DNA of 64,000 nucleotides. Source: Psococerastis gibbosa (taxonomy: Eukaryota > Arthropoda > Insecta > Psocodea > Psocidae). The notes beneath the pieces are model-generated. The model did no database searches. It was not told the DNA's origin and was given only the letters and a program-made list of their open reading frames with translations. A program made the translations under genes and the position numbers. Positions 31,294 to 42,917 of this stretch are shown here, piece after piece (positions within the stretch are counted from its first letter, which is position 1; the number at the start of each line of letters is the position of its first letter). The stretch spans positions 15,128,001-15,192,000 of the forward strand of contig OZ020485.1 in assembly GCA_963971405.1 (NCBI GenBank), in the 5' to 3' direction.

Positions 31294-31757
31294 CTCCTTT
31301 AGTGAATGTATAATTTAAATTTTTTGTGTTGAATTAGCCAAAACATTTTGGGTCAGTGAGTCTCATGAGCTAGCCATCGCTCTTAGTATGAAGGAGACAG
31401 AGAGGCGAACGTTTAAGGATTTCATTAGACGGGGTAAACAGACTCCTACTACGTAGCTCGTTTAGTGACTGTATAATTCAAAATTTTTGTGTTAAATTAG
31501 CCTAAATATTTTTGTTTCATGACTCATAAGCTAGCTATCGCGCTTAGTAAGGAGGAGACGGAAAAGGAATATTTAAGGATTTCCTTAGGCGGGGGTAATC
31601 TGACTCCCACTGCGTATAATTTAAAATTTTTGTTTGTGTTGAATTAGCCATAAAGGTTTGGGTGAATGACTCTCATAAGCTGGTTGTGTCGCTAGCCATC
31701 GCGCTTAGTATGAAAGAGGCGGAAAAGGGAACGATCAATGATTTCCTTTGACGGGGT
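31207..31757 (+). repeat. Tandem array of the Eps15 UIM2/stop/3'UTR segment, period about 160 bp
   Basis: The last 90 coding bases and about 70 bases of 3' UTR recur downstream. The anchor 'agc(t/c)atcgc(g/t)cttagta' lies at 31213 (real gene), 31373, 31534 and 31695. Copies keep parts of the [18 protein letters not shown] reading but accumulate stops and frameshifts, so they lie in the 3' UTR as pseudo-coding sequence. Confidence 0.85.
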
Positions 31758-32424
31758 ATAGTAGAATTTAATTTATTTACTGGTGTAAACGAGAATTTAC
31801 GAATGGGAGAGTTACATTCTTAGCGAAACAATGAAAAATAGTTATACTTTCATTTCTACGAAAAAATGGGATCCTGTGTCTAAAAATTTGATAGAAGTTG
31901 ATTAGGTATTTATTAACTATTTTTAGGTTCACTCTGGAAAAAAAACTGGGACCTAGCTTATGGTTTTTGTGTTATTCTGTTACAGCCATTCTGAAAGTAA
32001 TTTGGTGCAATAATTAAATGAATTGTTTCGCTCTTAATTTTTTATGAGATTTCGGAATTAATTATTTTTTCTTTGCTCAGTCTCATATATTATTAGGCAC
32101 AATAGCTACTACCAAAAATTGATTTAAAAATAATAATATTCTTTCGGAGTAAATTTACATTTTCTCATTTGAAATTTTGTTACTCCGAAAAAAAAACACT
32201 ATAGAGTGCGATATGCTGATTTTATAACATACTCGTAGTTGGGATTCGGGTAAATTGTTGGCGTTGGAGAAAGTTTTTATTTTTTCATTTATGTTTTACG
32301 AGTATGTGTCGTATGTGTCTATTTGCAGCTGAGTAAAAAAAATTAATTAATTTGGTGAAAATGAGTTGGCCTGTTTTTGTTTACAAGATTTTAAAAGATT
32401 GGATGAGGTCTGTCTTAAGCAATT

Positions 32425-32666
32425 GAAGGGCCTAGAGGCCAAGGGGTGCAAGTGACAAAAATAAACTTTCGAGATAATTGAGGCTTAAGTCAATTGAAAA
32501 TGTATAGGTATGCCCCTCTTCCATCAATTACCATTGTCAAAATACCAGTGCCCGATGTTACTTTTGGTTTCTAAGATAAAGAGCCGCTAGAGTAACAGCA
32601 TAGTGCACTTACATAACTCTAAAACGCAAACAATGTCACATGCACCCCTTGGCTTCTTTGCGCTTC
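32425..32666. mobile_element. 242-bp MITE, family D copy 1, AATT duplication
   Basis: Left end GAAGGGCCTAGAGGCCAAGG; the right end is the inverse of GAAGCGCAAAGAAGCCAAGG, giving TIRs of about 30 bp. AATT flanks both ends (32421-32424 and 32667-32670). It is homologous throughout to 41621-41852. The interior carries 'gacaaaaataaac', which supplies an AATAAA to the Eps15 3' region. Confidence 0.75.
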
Positions 32667-34644
32667 AATTTGAAAATTGGCATATCATAAAATGTTTATG
32701 GTAATCATCATAGCAATGGTGTAAAAAATGCTGCAAACTTACGCGTAGGTCTAAATAGCTGATATAAATAGGAGCTGTTGTGGGAATTTTAGACTAAGAA
32801 ACTCAAACATATAATAAAATGAAATAAGCTACCATTAATTACAATAGTGTTAGAATAAATATTAAAGTACTATGTTTCCTGTTAATGTACTTGTAGACAC
32901 TTGTAGTGGGCGAATAGGCGAAATGTTGTATTTTTTAATGTTTAAATCTTGTAAATTACCAAATAATAAGAGCTAAATTAAATGTAATGTTGCGAGTTTT
33001 CATATCAACATGCATACAATTTATATTATTAATATTACTTCCAAATTGGACTGCTTAGCGTGTTTTATAATTGCCATTTCGCCGGTTTCGGAGTTGTGGA
33101 TTTTTGCTTATTGTGGTTTTGCCTGTGGTTTTTAACATTGTTAAAAAGGGTTAGGTTAAGGCAGAGATTACAAAATATTTTGTAAATAAGGGATGACCCA
33201 GTCATTTTGGCAAAATAATTAATCTCTCGTGCAACAGCCGCCTTTCTTTTAGCTATATGGTAGCTTATTCACATCGTTTCATGCTGGAATGAAATATGAC
33301 TTGCAGCAACTTGTCAAAGTGCAAAGCACACTGGGTATCCTGCTGCTGCTATTTTTGTTGTCTTATTGACCATGTACAGATATCATATAAGCGAGCAACA
33401 AAAAAAATCAGAATGTGCAAAGCTATTGCCGGTCTGATGGGAGTTGGCAAGTTTATGAGGCGGTTGTTGAGTAGCTGCGCTACCGGGGCGAACGATACCC
33501 GGTCTAATAGCGAAGCGAAACTAAGACTTAGCCCAGGGCCTGAATTAAGGAAAGGTGCAACCTGAAACCAATGTGAAACCTCAGGTTATTATATGAGGCT
33601 AACCGGGTTCCTGTAAGTGAATCCTGTTTATACCAAAAACTCAACCGGTTTCGATCTAAGAAGAAAAATAAAAGTAGCCTTAAAAAAAATACAATCTTTC
33701 CCAGAAAATTTATATTTTCTCCCCTGAAGCAATATTACTCTAAAAGAAACACGATTAAGTGCATTTTACCGATTTTACAAGAATAGTAGCAAATCAGTCG
33801 ATTGAATAGCCTGCTTTTTGAGAAAGCTTATATTTTTCATAAAACTACTTTCTAATGCAGAATAAATTACTGTATATGACTTCAGTTTTGAAATATTTTG
33901 GTATCTCTGCCTTAAGTTGCTGAGTGGCGTTGAAATTTTTCGTTTGATCTGTAGATTTTGTTAAAGAAAGCCATGTAAAAACTGAATAGTTTATTTATTG
34001 TATGATGTAGATACGATATGCAAAATATCATATTTCTCTTAAATTTAGGCCTATCGATCATTTAAGTGACATTATCTTGATATTATTATTGTTGTTATTA
34101 TTGAATCGGCTGACGTAGCTAGCCTATGTTAGCTGATTCTATAATAATATAAGATAAGCGGCACTTAAATGATAAGCATCAGTCGTCGGATCGTCGAAAC
34201 AAGATATGTCACATCTCTCTTTTTAAGTTCAAACAAAAATATAAAAAAACCAATCGGACCCCCCCCCCCCCCCCATATCAGTTTTTCCTTGAAAACATCA
34301 AATTTCATAGGAAATATCTATTGTAGAGCTATTAAAACGTCATATCCTCTAGAATAAATACTCCTTTACATACATTATGTGGCTGTTTTTGAACACTTTT
34401 CAATTCACTGTCCGTTATTTTTTACAAGCCACGTACCATCAAAATCAATCAATCAAATTTTATTAAATCAAATTAATCAACAACATTTACAATATTAAAA
34501 ATGGAAGGGGGCCCAAAGGACAAGTCCCGTGCTGGGCCCCCCTTTAAAAGTAAAAGTGAAAATTACAATTACAAATACAAGTTAAAAAAAAAATTATGAG
34601 TAGCATTTCTTTAAGGCTCGTATCTGTACTTGGTTATGTCATGC

Positions 34645-34865
34645 TTTCGCCTGTTTCACAGCGTCAATGGTAAGCTTGTCTCAGCTTTGTCCATTATCGC
34701 TTGTAGCCGGTGTAGGTTGACATCGAGGACGTATATATCAGTTTGCCAATGGCCAAAAATTTATACGGAAACTATACATGTAATGTCTAAAATCCATGGG
34801 GTCGTTGGCATTGGACAATTGACCTATGGACCACAATAAGTAGGCCTAGGTCCGTAAAAGGTCCT
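34645..34865 (-). repeat. Interspersed repeat family C, reversed copy
   Basis: The inverse of the 24175-24365 sequence: 'aagcttgtctcagctttgtc', 'gttgacatcgaggac', 'tttgccaatggccaaaa' and 'gtcgttggca'. No coding capacity. Confidence 0.55.
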
Positions 34866-34989
34866 TTAGGACATTTTTATTATTTTTATTATATCATTTC
34901 TTTGGAGGGATGCATTTTTTGACAGCTCTACGATCGATACTTCATTAATATTTTATTATATTATATATTTTGTACACCTGTTGGGCTTT

Positions 34990-35300
34990 TCAATCTTAAG
35001 AGACACTCGAAGGGAAGTCTTAAAAGTGTAAAAATCAAATATCAATCGTACATGATTGTCAATAGCAGGGCAAACAGAAGTTTTTCTGAGCATTATCATA
35101 TCTTTCTAATACAGACTGTCCCCAATTATAGAATTTGATTTGTAAAAAAACGATTGTTGTGGCAGTCCCGAGGGAAGAATTCAAGAACTTTGGCATATTG
35201 GTGTTAATGGAGGCCACATGTCACATATCGAAATGTTGAGGAGCATTCCTGATAATTTAACGGCAGTTTTTGACGACTCTAAGATCGATATTTTATATGA
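34990..35300 (+). repeat. Interspersed repeat family B, copy
   Basis: Collinear with 2676-3010, including 'ggaagaattcaagaactttgg' and 'catatcgaaatgttgaggag'. The short ORF overlapping it has no recognisable domain. Confidence 0.55.
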
Positions 35301-35898
35301 AAATCGACCTTTTAAAAAAGCGCTTAGTGGGGATACTCCTATCATCGCTTGCAAAGGTGCAATAAATACGGTGCTGCTATCTTCTAATGAATGGAGATGT
35401 CATGCAATATTGGTAACTTTTCAAGCTATCGTGGGAGCTACCCGTAGTGGAAATTGTAGACTCACTCAGCAACATGAGTGGCTAATTTTTGGCAGGCTTG
35501 CAGTAAAATTCGCTTGTTGTAAATCAGCGTTTCTTAGACCTTAGAAATTAAGGAGCTAGAAAGAGAGAATGTTATCTCTCAATGTGTTGGGTGCTCTGAC
35601 TAGCTGGATGGGCATCCGCAGCTCAGTCTATCAACGATTCCCCAGTAGTTTCCTTATGTAAGCAAGTGGTTAACTCGGCATAAGTCTAATACAGCAATAT
35701 TAAGCTATTAAGATTGCGCAGAACTTATTGCGCGTAGTTGTGATGTCAGCTCTACCTGTTGAATTGTTCATTTGTTTTTTTATTTGCCGCTATTTTCTTT
35801 TTTATGTTGGAACCCTACAACGTGAAAACCAAAGATATAAAATAGAATACATGGCGCCAAACCATTGGCTAATTAAGGCTGATAGCTGTGAAACGTAA

Positions 35899-36019
35899 GC
35901 CGGCTATTCCACTTGCCAATATTCCGTCATTTGTGCTTGAATAATTGATGAGATGACATAGAGTAAAGAAAAAAATCTCATCAATTATTGAAGAAAAATT
36001 GACAAGTGGAATAGCCGCC
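35899..36019. mobile_element. Hairpin MITE 4, PIF/Harbinger-like
   Basis: GCCGGCTATTCCACTTGCC and its inverse at the right end. The outer 40 bp resemble hairpin MITE 1, but the interior palindrome (gatgagat....atctcatc) is different. TAA is on the left flank and TAT on the right. Confidence 0.65.
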
Positions 36020-36394
36020 TATGGGGAAATGGCAAAAGTTGGCAAACAAAAGCTGACTGAGTTCGTCGGGTTCCAACATAAAAAAAAGAAACAGAACCGG
36101 TGCAATAAGTTTCTGACCTGGCACTCTTAATAGTTACTATCACTGAATTAGCTTATGACGAGAACCTCCAAGCTAAATCTCACCCCTTTTTACCGCTTCA
36201 TTGTTGACCCTGCGGATGCTCATCTTACCCTCCTGGTGAAAAAGTTTCTTTTGCCATTTCCCCCTTCGTCTCACCGTTATCGACAATCGACAATACTTAG
36301 CTTATGGTTAGGCGCATCTTATTGTATTTTAGCTAATTTATACACAGCGATTTTTGGGGGCGACAAAAACATAATATAACCTAGAAATGAATTA

Positions 36395-38643
36395 CATAGT
36401 ATTGGTCATAAATCCTGGAACAAACATGTTTATGGCTTTTCATAAAAAGTAGTTCACATATCAAACTGCACATGATATTGTAGTATCGTGGGTAGGTACC
36501 ACACACTTTCAACAAAAGACTTTGAAATTGGATCAGTGGTTTTAAGAGGATGAGCTGTATACGAAAATGTCGTTGGCCATAATGGTTGGAACAAAACTAC
36601 CGTATCGCGCATTTTCGGCTTCTTAAATAATAATTTAGTTTGTCCTTGTAAACATTTACGTTTTAAAACATGATGGAAGACAAATCGTTGATCATGGACA
36701 TAAGACAGAGAATTCAGGCCCCCTAGTAGGGGATGAAGCCCATTGACATTGGATGGCAAGTCATTAATTTCAAGCGAAACGTGTATACTTTAATCCCCCA
36801 AGCAAGAAAAAGTGCAGGCCTTCCTCATAAAACGCCAGCGAAGTACGAAAGAAATGTGTTCTGAGTGTGTCGCGGGAATCCCTGTTGCGTATCGCGGAAA
36901 ATTTGGCTGAAGTTAAAATTTCTGCAGCCAAAAAAAAATGCAGTAAAGACAGTAAGGCCTTAAGAGTTTCTGCACTACAAAGAAGTTTTGTCTATCGAGG
37001 AAGAACATAAAAGTCTCGGCCGAAATTCGCATTTAACCATATCCATTGGACTGAAAAGGACTGGAAACTGGTGGTCTTCAGCGATGAATCAAAGGTCAAT
37101 CTGTTTGGATCGGTTGGTATGAAGGCAGTTAGAAGACCTTTTGGTAAAAAACTTGATAAGAAGAATATCCGGGCAACAATGATGCATGGTGGCGGTTCCA
37201 CCATGGTATGGGCCTGTTTTTCGGGGTTCGCAGTTGGAATACTAGGCTGCATCTCCGGAATTAAGGATTGTTTTATGAATCGAGACACCCTTAGAGACAA
37301 TTTCGAGACACTTCTGTTCCAACAAACGCCTGTAAAGTCATATTTAACGCATGATAATGATCCCAAGCATACATCAAAGGTGGTAAAAGTACCTGGAGAA
37401 GGAAAAAATTTGAATTCTGCGTTGCCTTCCACCAGGTCCTGACCTAAACCCCATTGAAAACCTATGGGAAATTATTCCTCGTGAAGGGTACCGGAAAAAA
37501 CTGAGGTGTATTTAAGAACTATTGAAGACGTCTTGAAGGACATTGTGACGCTCTTATGCGCCACTTGGTAGTTTTCCCTCCTTCATTTGCTCATAGCATG
37601 ATCCAAATATGTTAAAACAAAGTTAAGTCACGACTTTCCGAGTATAGCTGGGATCAGCGGGAGTGAGATCGGTCTACAGCCAAGCTAAGCATCGGGAAAC
37701 CGATACAACTTAGTTTCGTATCGGTTTCCCTGCTTAAAGCTGTAGACCGGTCTCGCGTTCGGCTGATCGCCACACTTCCAGAAGAGCCAGCTCAGAGGAA
37801 GTCCTTGGTGTTGACACCCGTTACCCAAGTGATAAAGTGTTGTGATGTATGGGAAATTGAAATCCAGTGAATACCTCTAATATGTGAGTAAGAATAGAAA
37901 CGGCTAGGGGGACAGGGGGGCTCCCTCTCCTTCCCCTTTTTTGTTTAAGCCCTGCGAGTCACCTGCCATGAAATAAGCGTAATTCGCCTGCCTCATCGTT
38001 TACTGCTCTGCCCCCATGGCAGCTGCGGAATGTCCCTCTCCTCAGAGGGTAATCAGTAGGAGTGCTTCTCTACCGTAGTTTAACCGTTGCAAGAAGGAAG
38101 AACGGCTCGATGGAAGGTTCCGAGAATCGTAAAGAACATTCGAAACAATAATTAATAATGTAATAATATATGTATGTATGGCTATCATGACGTAAATGAG
38201 TTATTCCTTAGCAGTAGTCCTGAATCCACTGCAAGTGTTTAAGCAGATCAGCTGATAGTATGGGCTAGTCGGAAGAGGTGAGTCGAGCGAAGATGCTGGC
38301 CTCACAACATCCCCGGTGCAATTATTGCACTTCCCTGATACAGTCAATGCCCAATTGATGTGTTGAGGTGATGAGAGCCATGGGGGTCACACTAAATATT
38401 AATACATTGAATCAGATAAGAGTCAGTTTCATTTATTTAGTTTTGTTCCAACCATTATGGCTGACGACATTTCCGTCTTCAGCTCATCCTCTGGAAACCA
38501 CTGATCCAATTTCAAAGTTTTTTTTGGTGAAAGTGTGTGGTACCTACCCACGATACTGCAATATCATGTGCAGTTTGATATGTGAACTACTTTTGTATGA
38601 AAAGCCATAAACGTGTTTGTTCCAGGATTTATGACCAATACTG
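36395..38643 (+). mobile_element. Tc1/mariner element, 2.25 kb, long TIRs, inactive
   Basis: Terminal inverted repeats of about 200 bp (36395-36600 and 38440-38643), with outermost AGTATTGGTCATAAATCCTGG on both sides and TA outside each end. The interior carries a broken DD34E-type transposase on the plus strand. It also contains an imperfect hairpin at 37650-37772 (gatcggtctacagc..gggaaaccgatac) that is not part of the transposase. Long TIRs of this kind occur in several Tc1 subgroups. Confidence 0.85.
36800..37520 (+). pseudogene. Broken Tc1-type transposase
   Basis: The catalytic-core signature is readable: FSDES (first Asp, near 37082), GGGSTMVWACFSG, THDNDPKHTSK (second Asp), then, in a shifted frame, PDLNPIENLWE (Glu, near 37456). 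Upstream an HTH-like stretch (RVSRESLLRIAENL) is in yet another frame, and a TAA interrupts the segment before the first Asp. At least two frameshifts and one stop make it non-functional. Confidence 0.85.
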
Positions 38644-40007
38644 TAGATGGTGTATCGAGTGTGATCATTTTGAGTGCTTTTTATTGTGTGTAAACAATTG
38701 TGTTGACACTGACAAAAAGCAGACTCAACAGCTTTTAAAAATCACGAACGACCCAAGGACTACTTAGCATACGGCATGCACTTTCTATGTATTTCATTGC
38801 TATGGTGTTAACTTGCTGTTCTGTGTTAACATGATAAGGCAGTGTTCCTTTTTTAAGAGTCAGTGTAAGTGTCAAAATTCTCGAAAATAGACACCCTCCA
38901 GTTAATAGATAAACGGCGAGGTTATCTTCTGTCGCTAGAAAAATCGCTTTGTAAAAACGTGCTATAAAATACCATGGACAATTTTTAACATTATTGCAGG
39001 TTTCAAATTTTCTTCTGTAAGTATTTTTTTCAAGATAGACTTGTCTATAATTACGTTTGCGTCTTTATTAAATGATAAGGAGAGTTTTCATAATCTACCA
39101 CTTCTTAATTTTTATTAATTTTCAAACTGGATAAAGAAGATTAATTTACCAAAAATAAACTGCCTACCTACCTTTTTCTTAGTGTACGATCAGTTTTATG
39201 AACAAATCATTTCGCGAAAAAAAAAAAATTATAATTAATTCAATTACCGTAAATACATGTAGGCCTACAATTTGTTATCTCTAACTGTTTTTATTAATTT
39301 AATTTTTTTTATTACTTTCGTAGCATTTTAATAAATAAAAAAAACATAGTGTCCGATCTCGATGTGAAATTTATTGTCTACGGCCCATTTCCTTAATTTT
39401 AATTTAAGCTTCAACTCTGAATAAAATGCCTTAATAATGCAGTTAATAAACGAAGGTGAACAAATACAAAAGGAAGATTTGGTCAAAATAAAAACGAAAA
39501 CTCTTACTGAATCATTCTGAGAGATAATATACGCTCCAAAAAAATTTAGTTCCCCACTAGAAACCAATCCTATTGCCTTGCTGCTGACTTGTGAACTCAG
39601 TCTCGCCTTTACGTGTTCTCCAAAATATTCATGTTATAAGTATAATACAAAGTTAGTGTTACGCTTCAACCTTTAAGCTTTTACGTCGTGTTTCTTTCTC
39701 GTTAACCTCAGTGTTTTGAAATAATGTTGGCTTTTTGTAAAAGATCCCTTGAACTTGTGGATTGTTATTGGTTATTTATAGTTAGAACTGTTCTGCCAGA
39801 TTTAACTAGCTATATAATTTTATAGAAACAGTAAAAGAAGCATGTTTGAGCCAAGCTGAAAGATCTACAGGTACCGAGGTTCTTTACTAAAACTGGTTCA
39901 ACCCCTACGACTTTGAATTCATGGGGATTTTCCACAGTAGAACTCAAATATCCGCTGTGCCGGATTTACCCAATAGTCCGAGTAAGCTGTGGCTTAGAGC
40001 CCAACGA

Positions 40008-40291
40008 CCGGAGTTACGTGATGAAGCGGTAGAATCCGGGATAGTAGGCCGTGGTCGATCTGAAAGCGTACTTCCAAACGCTTCGTCAACCTCTGCGGTT
40101 GGCATCTTCCGTGGAACTGCGTAGACTTCTAAGATTGTATCTTGGAAGCTCAGCAGACACCGTTTGGGCAAGGGGACGTGCACTGATATTGATAACAAGC
40201 TGCATGGGGGTGGAGGCGGAGCCTGCATCGACCCTGATTGATTCCCACGGTCTACCTTCCCGGATTCTACTGCTTCATCACGTAACTCCGG
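40008..40291. mobile_element. 284-bp MITE with about 48-bp TIRs
   Basis: The left CCGGAGTTACGTGATGAAGC..GTAGAATCCGGGA is mirrored at the right end with a few mismatches. The interior (gtggtcgatctgaaag...ctcagcag...tttgggcaag) also makes up most of FAM187-like intron 5. Target duplication unclear. Confidence 0.7.
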
Positions 40292-41178
40292 CCGTGAAAG
40301 TCTTTGTAATTGTATTCTCTCATAAGTTCTTCTATTACCGAGGGGTGATATTTACTAAGCGAGTTATATTTCAAAGACATAATCATTAATATCCGAGTCT
40401 TCACTTCACCCAGCTCCAATGTTGTTGCAATTGGCTCTTGGGTATATCCTAAGTGTACAAATAATTTGTAAAAGTGAGCCCTGCTTAATTCTGTTCATTA
40501 AGGGCTAAGGGTTTTTGGAAATCGACAAATTCTCAAAAATTCTATCAATTGAGATGGCAACGAGAATCGCATCGACCCATCGAGCGCTACGGCTTTAAAT
40601 TCTGCAAAAATCCTGTCGAAACTGTTTTAGTTAAGTTTGACTTAGTTTCTATGGGAACACAGTTTCTAAACGTTAAAACCTTGCAATACACGGCCAGGTA
40701 GGTAGCCCACTTAACTGGCGGCTATTATTAGCCTAATTTAAAATCAAAATGATTTATAATTATTATTAATGTAATATGTTATCCCTTGGTATTTTAATTT
40801 ATTTATTGCCATTAAGTTTTCTGTATGTTCTGTGTCAGACTAAATGCTGTTTTACATTTAACCAAAATGTTGTTTATTTCGCCCCCCTCCTCAATCTTCG
40901 TAACACATCAAGCTCTGAGTAGGCTGTTGCTAGGCTATATTCGCTATGCCAGTATACAGAAAACGTTGCGTTTTGTATGTTTATATAAACACACCTTAGC
41001 GCTAGTTGCTTTAATGGGGATAATAGAAGTAAAGCAAAGGGACGATTTGAAATCTGCGTAAAAAAGTGTTATTTTCACCAATAAGTAGGGCAAATTAGTA
41101 AAAAATTGAAATTTCAGAGGAATTGGTGTAGCAATAATTCAATTTCAAATTATACCCTCAACTTTACATTGGGACTTA

Positions 41179-41298
41179 GGCCATTTCCAACAACGGACCT
41201 TCTCCAGCCACTAAGTATAGAGGTTATCTCAAAAGCTTATAGTGAGATAAGCTCCCCTTACTTGGTGGCTGGATAAGTTTCGATGGTCGGAAACGGCT
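41179..41298. mobile_element. Hairpin MITE 5, TTA target duplication
   Basis: A 120-bp foldback: 'ggccatttccaacaa', 'ctccagccac' and 'gagataa' are mirrored across a GGTTATCTCA...TGAGATAAGC centre. TTA at 41176-41178 and 41299-41301. Confidence 0.65.
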
Positions 41299-41620
41299 TT
41301 AATGATCCCCATCCCTGAGCTTGCTTGTAGCCCATTTTTTGATAGTGGTACGTTTTGGGTTTCGATTAAGGTGCCTGAACAGGTTATACTATAAATCGCT
41401 TGTATGTTGTCTTAATTGTACAGAATGCTTGTGGGACCTTACAAAACTTCAAAAATGTACGATGCACAATAATTGTATATGTTAATAATGTAAAAAAAAA
41501 TGTTGAGACGTAATTTAGAAAGTGTAATTTTTGGCTTTACCTACCTATTTATGTTAGAAAGCAAATAATTGAAAATAAACTTGTAAATAATTTATTTGGC
41601 TGCTTGATTGCTCCCCATTT

Positions 41621-41852
41621 GAAGCGCCTGGAGGCCAAGTGGCGTAAGCGACAAAAATAAACTTCCAAAATAATTAAGTCTTATGTTCGAAACTCAATTG
41701 AAAATGTACAGATATTCCCATTTTCCATGTATTCTAGCATTGTCGTAATGACTGAGAGATGTTCCTGTGGGCTTCTAAGATAAAGAACGGCATGAGTAAC
41801 AACATAGTGCACTTTATGTCACTAACTTGAACACTTGGCCTCTAGGCGCTTC
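41621..41852. mobile_element. 232-bp MITE, family D copy 2, ATTT duplication
   Basis: TIRs GAAGCGCCTGGAGGCCAAGT and GAAGCGCCTAGAGGCCAAGT (inverse of the right end). ATTT lies directly outside both ends. Homologous along its length to 32425-32666. Confidence 0.8.
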
Positions 41853-42131
41853 ATTTGCACATTGTACAGGAAATATAGATGCGTAGTCTTCTTACATTGC
41901 AATTCCTTTCATCAGACGTTTTTTTTTTTTAAGTTTTCGTTTATCATTGAACACACCCTAGATGCGCAGTCTTCTTACGTCATTGCAATTCCTTTTATCT
42001 GAATCTTCCTTTTTATCCCTCATCTAAAAGTGCTTAACGCCGCTAAAGAAGTTTTCACTTCAAAAAAATTTACTTTTGCGTGGTTCAAAATTTAATACTC
42101 AGCCAATCGGCCCGGCCTCATTACTATTCCT

Positions 42132-42917
42132 GCAGCCTGATCGAGGCGATTATAATACCGGTATTTATTTAATCCCCTGGTAATAAAAATGTAAACAAGA
42201 TAATTTTATAATGGAAAGTGCTATTCAAAATTTGTTTGTTTACAGTTATAATCCTAGTGTATTTATTTAATCCCCTGGTATTAAAAATGTAAACAAGGTA
42301 ATTTTATAATGGAAAGTACTATTCAAAATTTGTTTGTTTACATTTTTAATACCAGGGGATTAATTTTTTTTTGTTTTAAATTGGTTTTAGGGCGACTGCA
42401 AGTTAGGGCTTGCTTATACGCCCACTGAGCCAATCGGTGTTTCGATTGAATATATTAGTATAGTCTATTAATGGGTTACACTGCCCTTGTAAGTTAAGTT
42501 CCTCTTCATTTGCTAAGCTTCCTCTTCTTCTTCTTCGATTGGATGTATTAATATATTAATATAAAAGGTTACACTGCCCTTGTAAGATCTTTAGTTCCTC
42601 TTCATTTGCTAAGCCGTTTAAGTTACACTGAATGAAACGAGCCATCAGTATTCTTCGTCACCTTCCCCCCCAGCAAGGGCAATCGCCATTTCGATTTCAG
42701 TATCTGTTGTGTTTTGACTGGAATTTCCCCCGGTGTTTCTGCTGATCTTTTGCCTTTTGTTCAAAACTCGACGTACGTTTTTCATCGGACTTACCAGCTT
42801 GGTGGCTAACATCTTTCGAGGTGTGGTTCGTTTCGGGGAGGGCGTCACTGTTCTTAGAAATTAAAGAAATTAGGGATTAAATAAATACCGGTATTATAAT
42901 CGCCATGATCAGGCTGC
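42132..42917 (-). mobile_element. 786-bp element with about 45-bp TIRs and an exon-like ORF
   Basis: The left GCAGCCTGATCGAGGCGATT..ATACCGGTATTTATTTAATCC is mirrored at the right (GGATTAAATAAATACCGGTAT..GGCTGC). Inside are two direct copies of an 85-bp sequence starting near 42160 and 42255, an inverted copy of their start at 42335, a short duplicated stretch (cctcttcatttgctaag) and a minus-strand ORF (42847-42645). Target duplication not resolved. Confidence 0.65.
42645..42847 (-). CDS. Exon-like ORF of a basic nuclear-type protein tail (unknown)
   Basis: On the minus strand, an acceptor-like TTTCTAAGAACAG precedes about 66 codons ending in a TGA stop. The peptide starts TPSPKRTTPRK, continues with KNVRRVLNKRQK, and ends in an Asn/Thr/Glu stretch and GDEEY. 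Basic SP/TP-rich composition suggests a CDK-target-like or chromatin protein C-terminus, but I do not recognise the family. It lies inside a TIR-bounded element, so it may be a captured host exon or a transposon-encoded exon. No matching upstream exon was found. Confidence 0.4.

Larger units (their letters stand above)
31758..36394. other. Eps15 3' flank and gene-free repeat DNA
   Basis: Candidate Eps15 poly(A) signals occur at 32460-32465 (inside a MITE) and 32813-32818. The stretch contains two MITEs (32425-32666 and 35899-36019), the AT-rich repeat also seen at 9540, a reversed family-C copy (34645-34865), a C-run (34259-34274) and a family-B copy (34990-35300). Short ORFs here show no recognisable protein. 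Confidence 0.5.

Noticed and set aside
35218..35544. 108-codon ORF
   Set aside because: It begins inside the family B interspersed repeat and shows no domain or splice structure.
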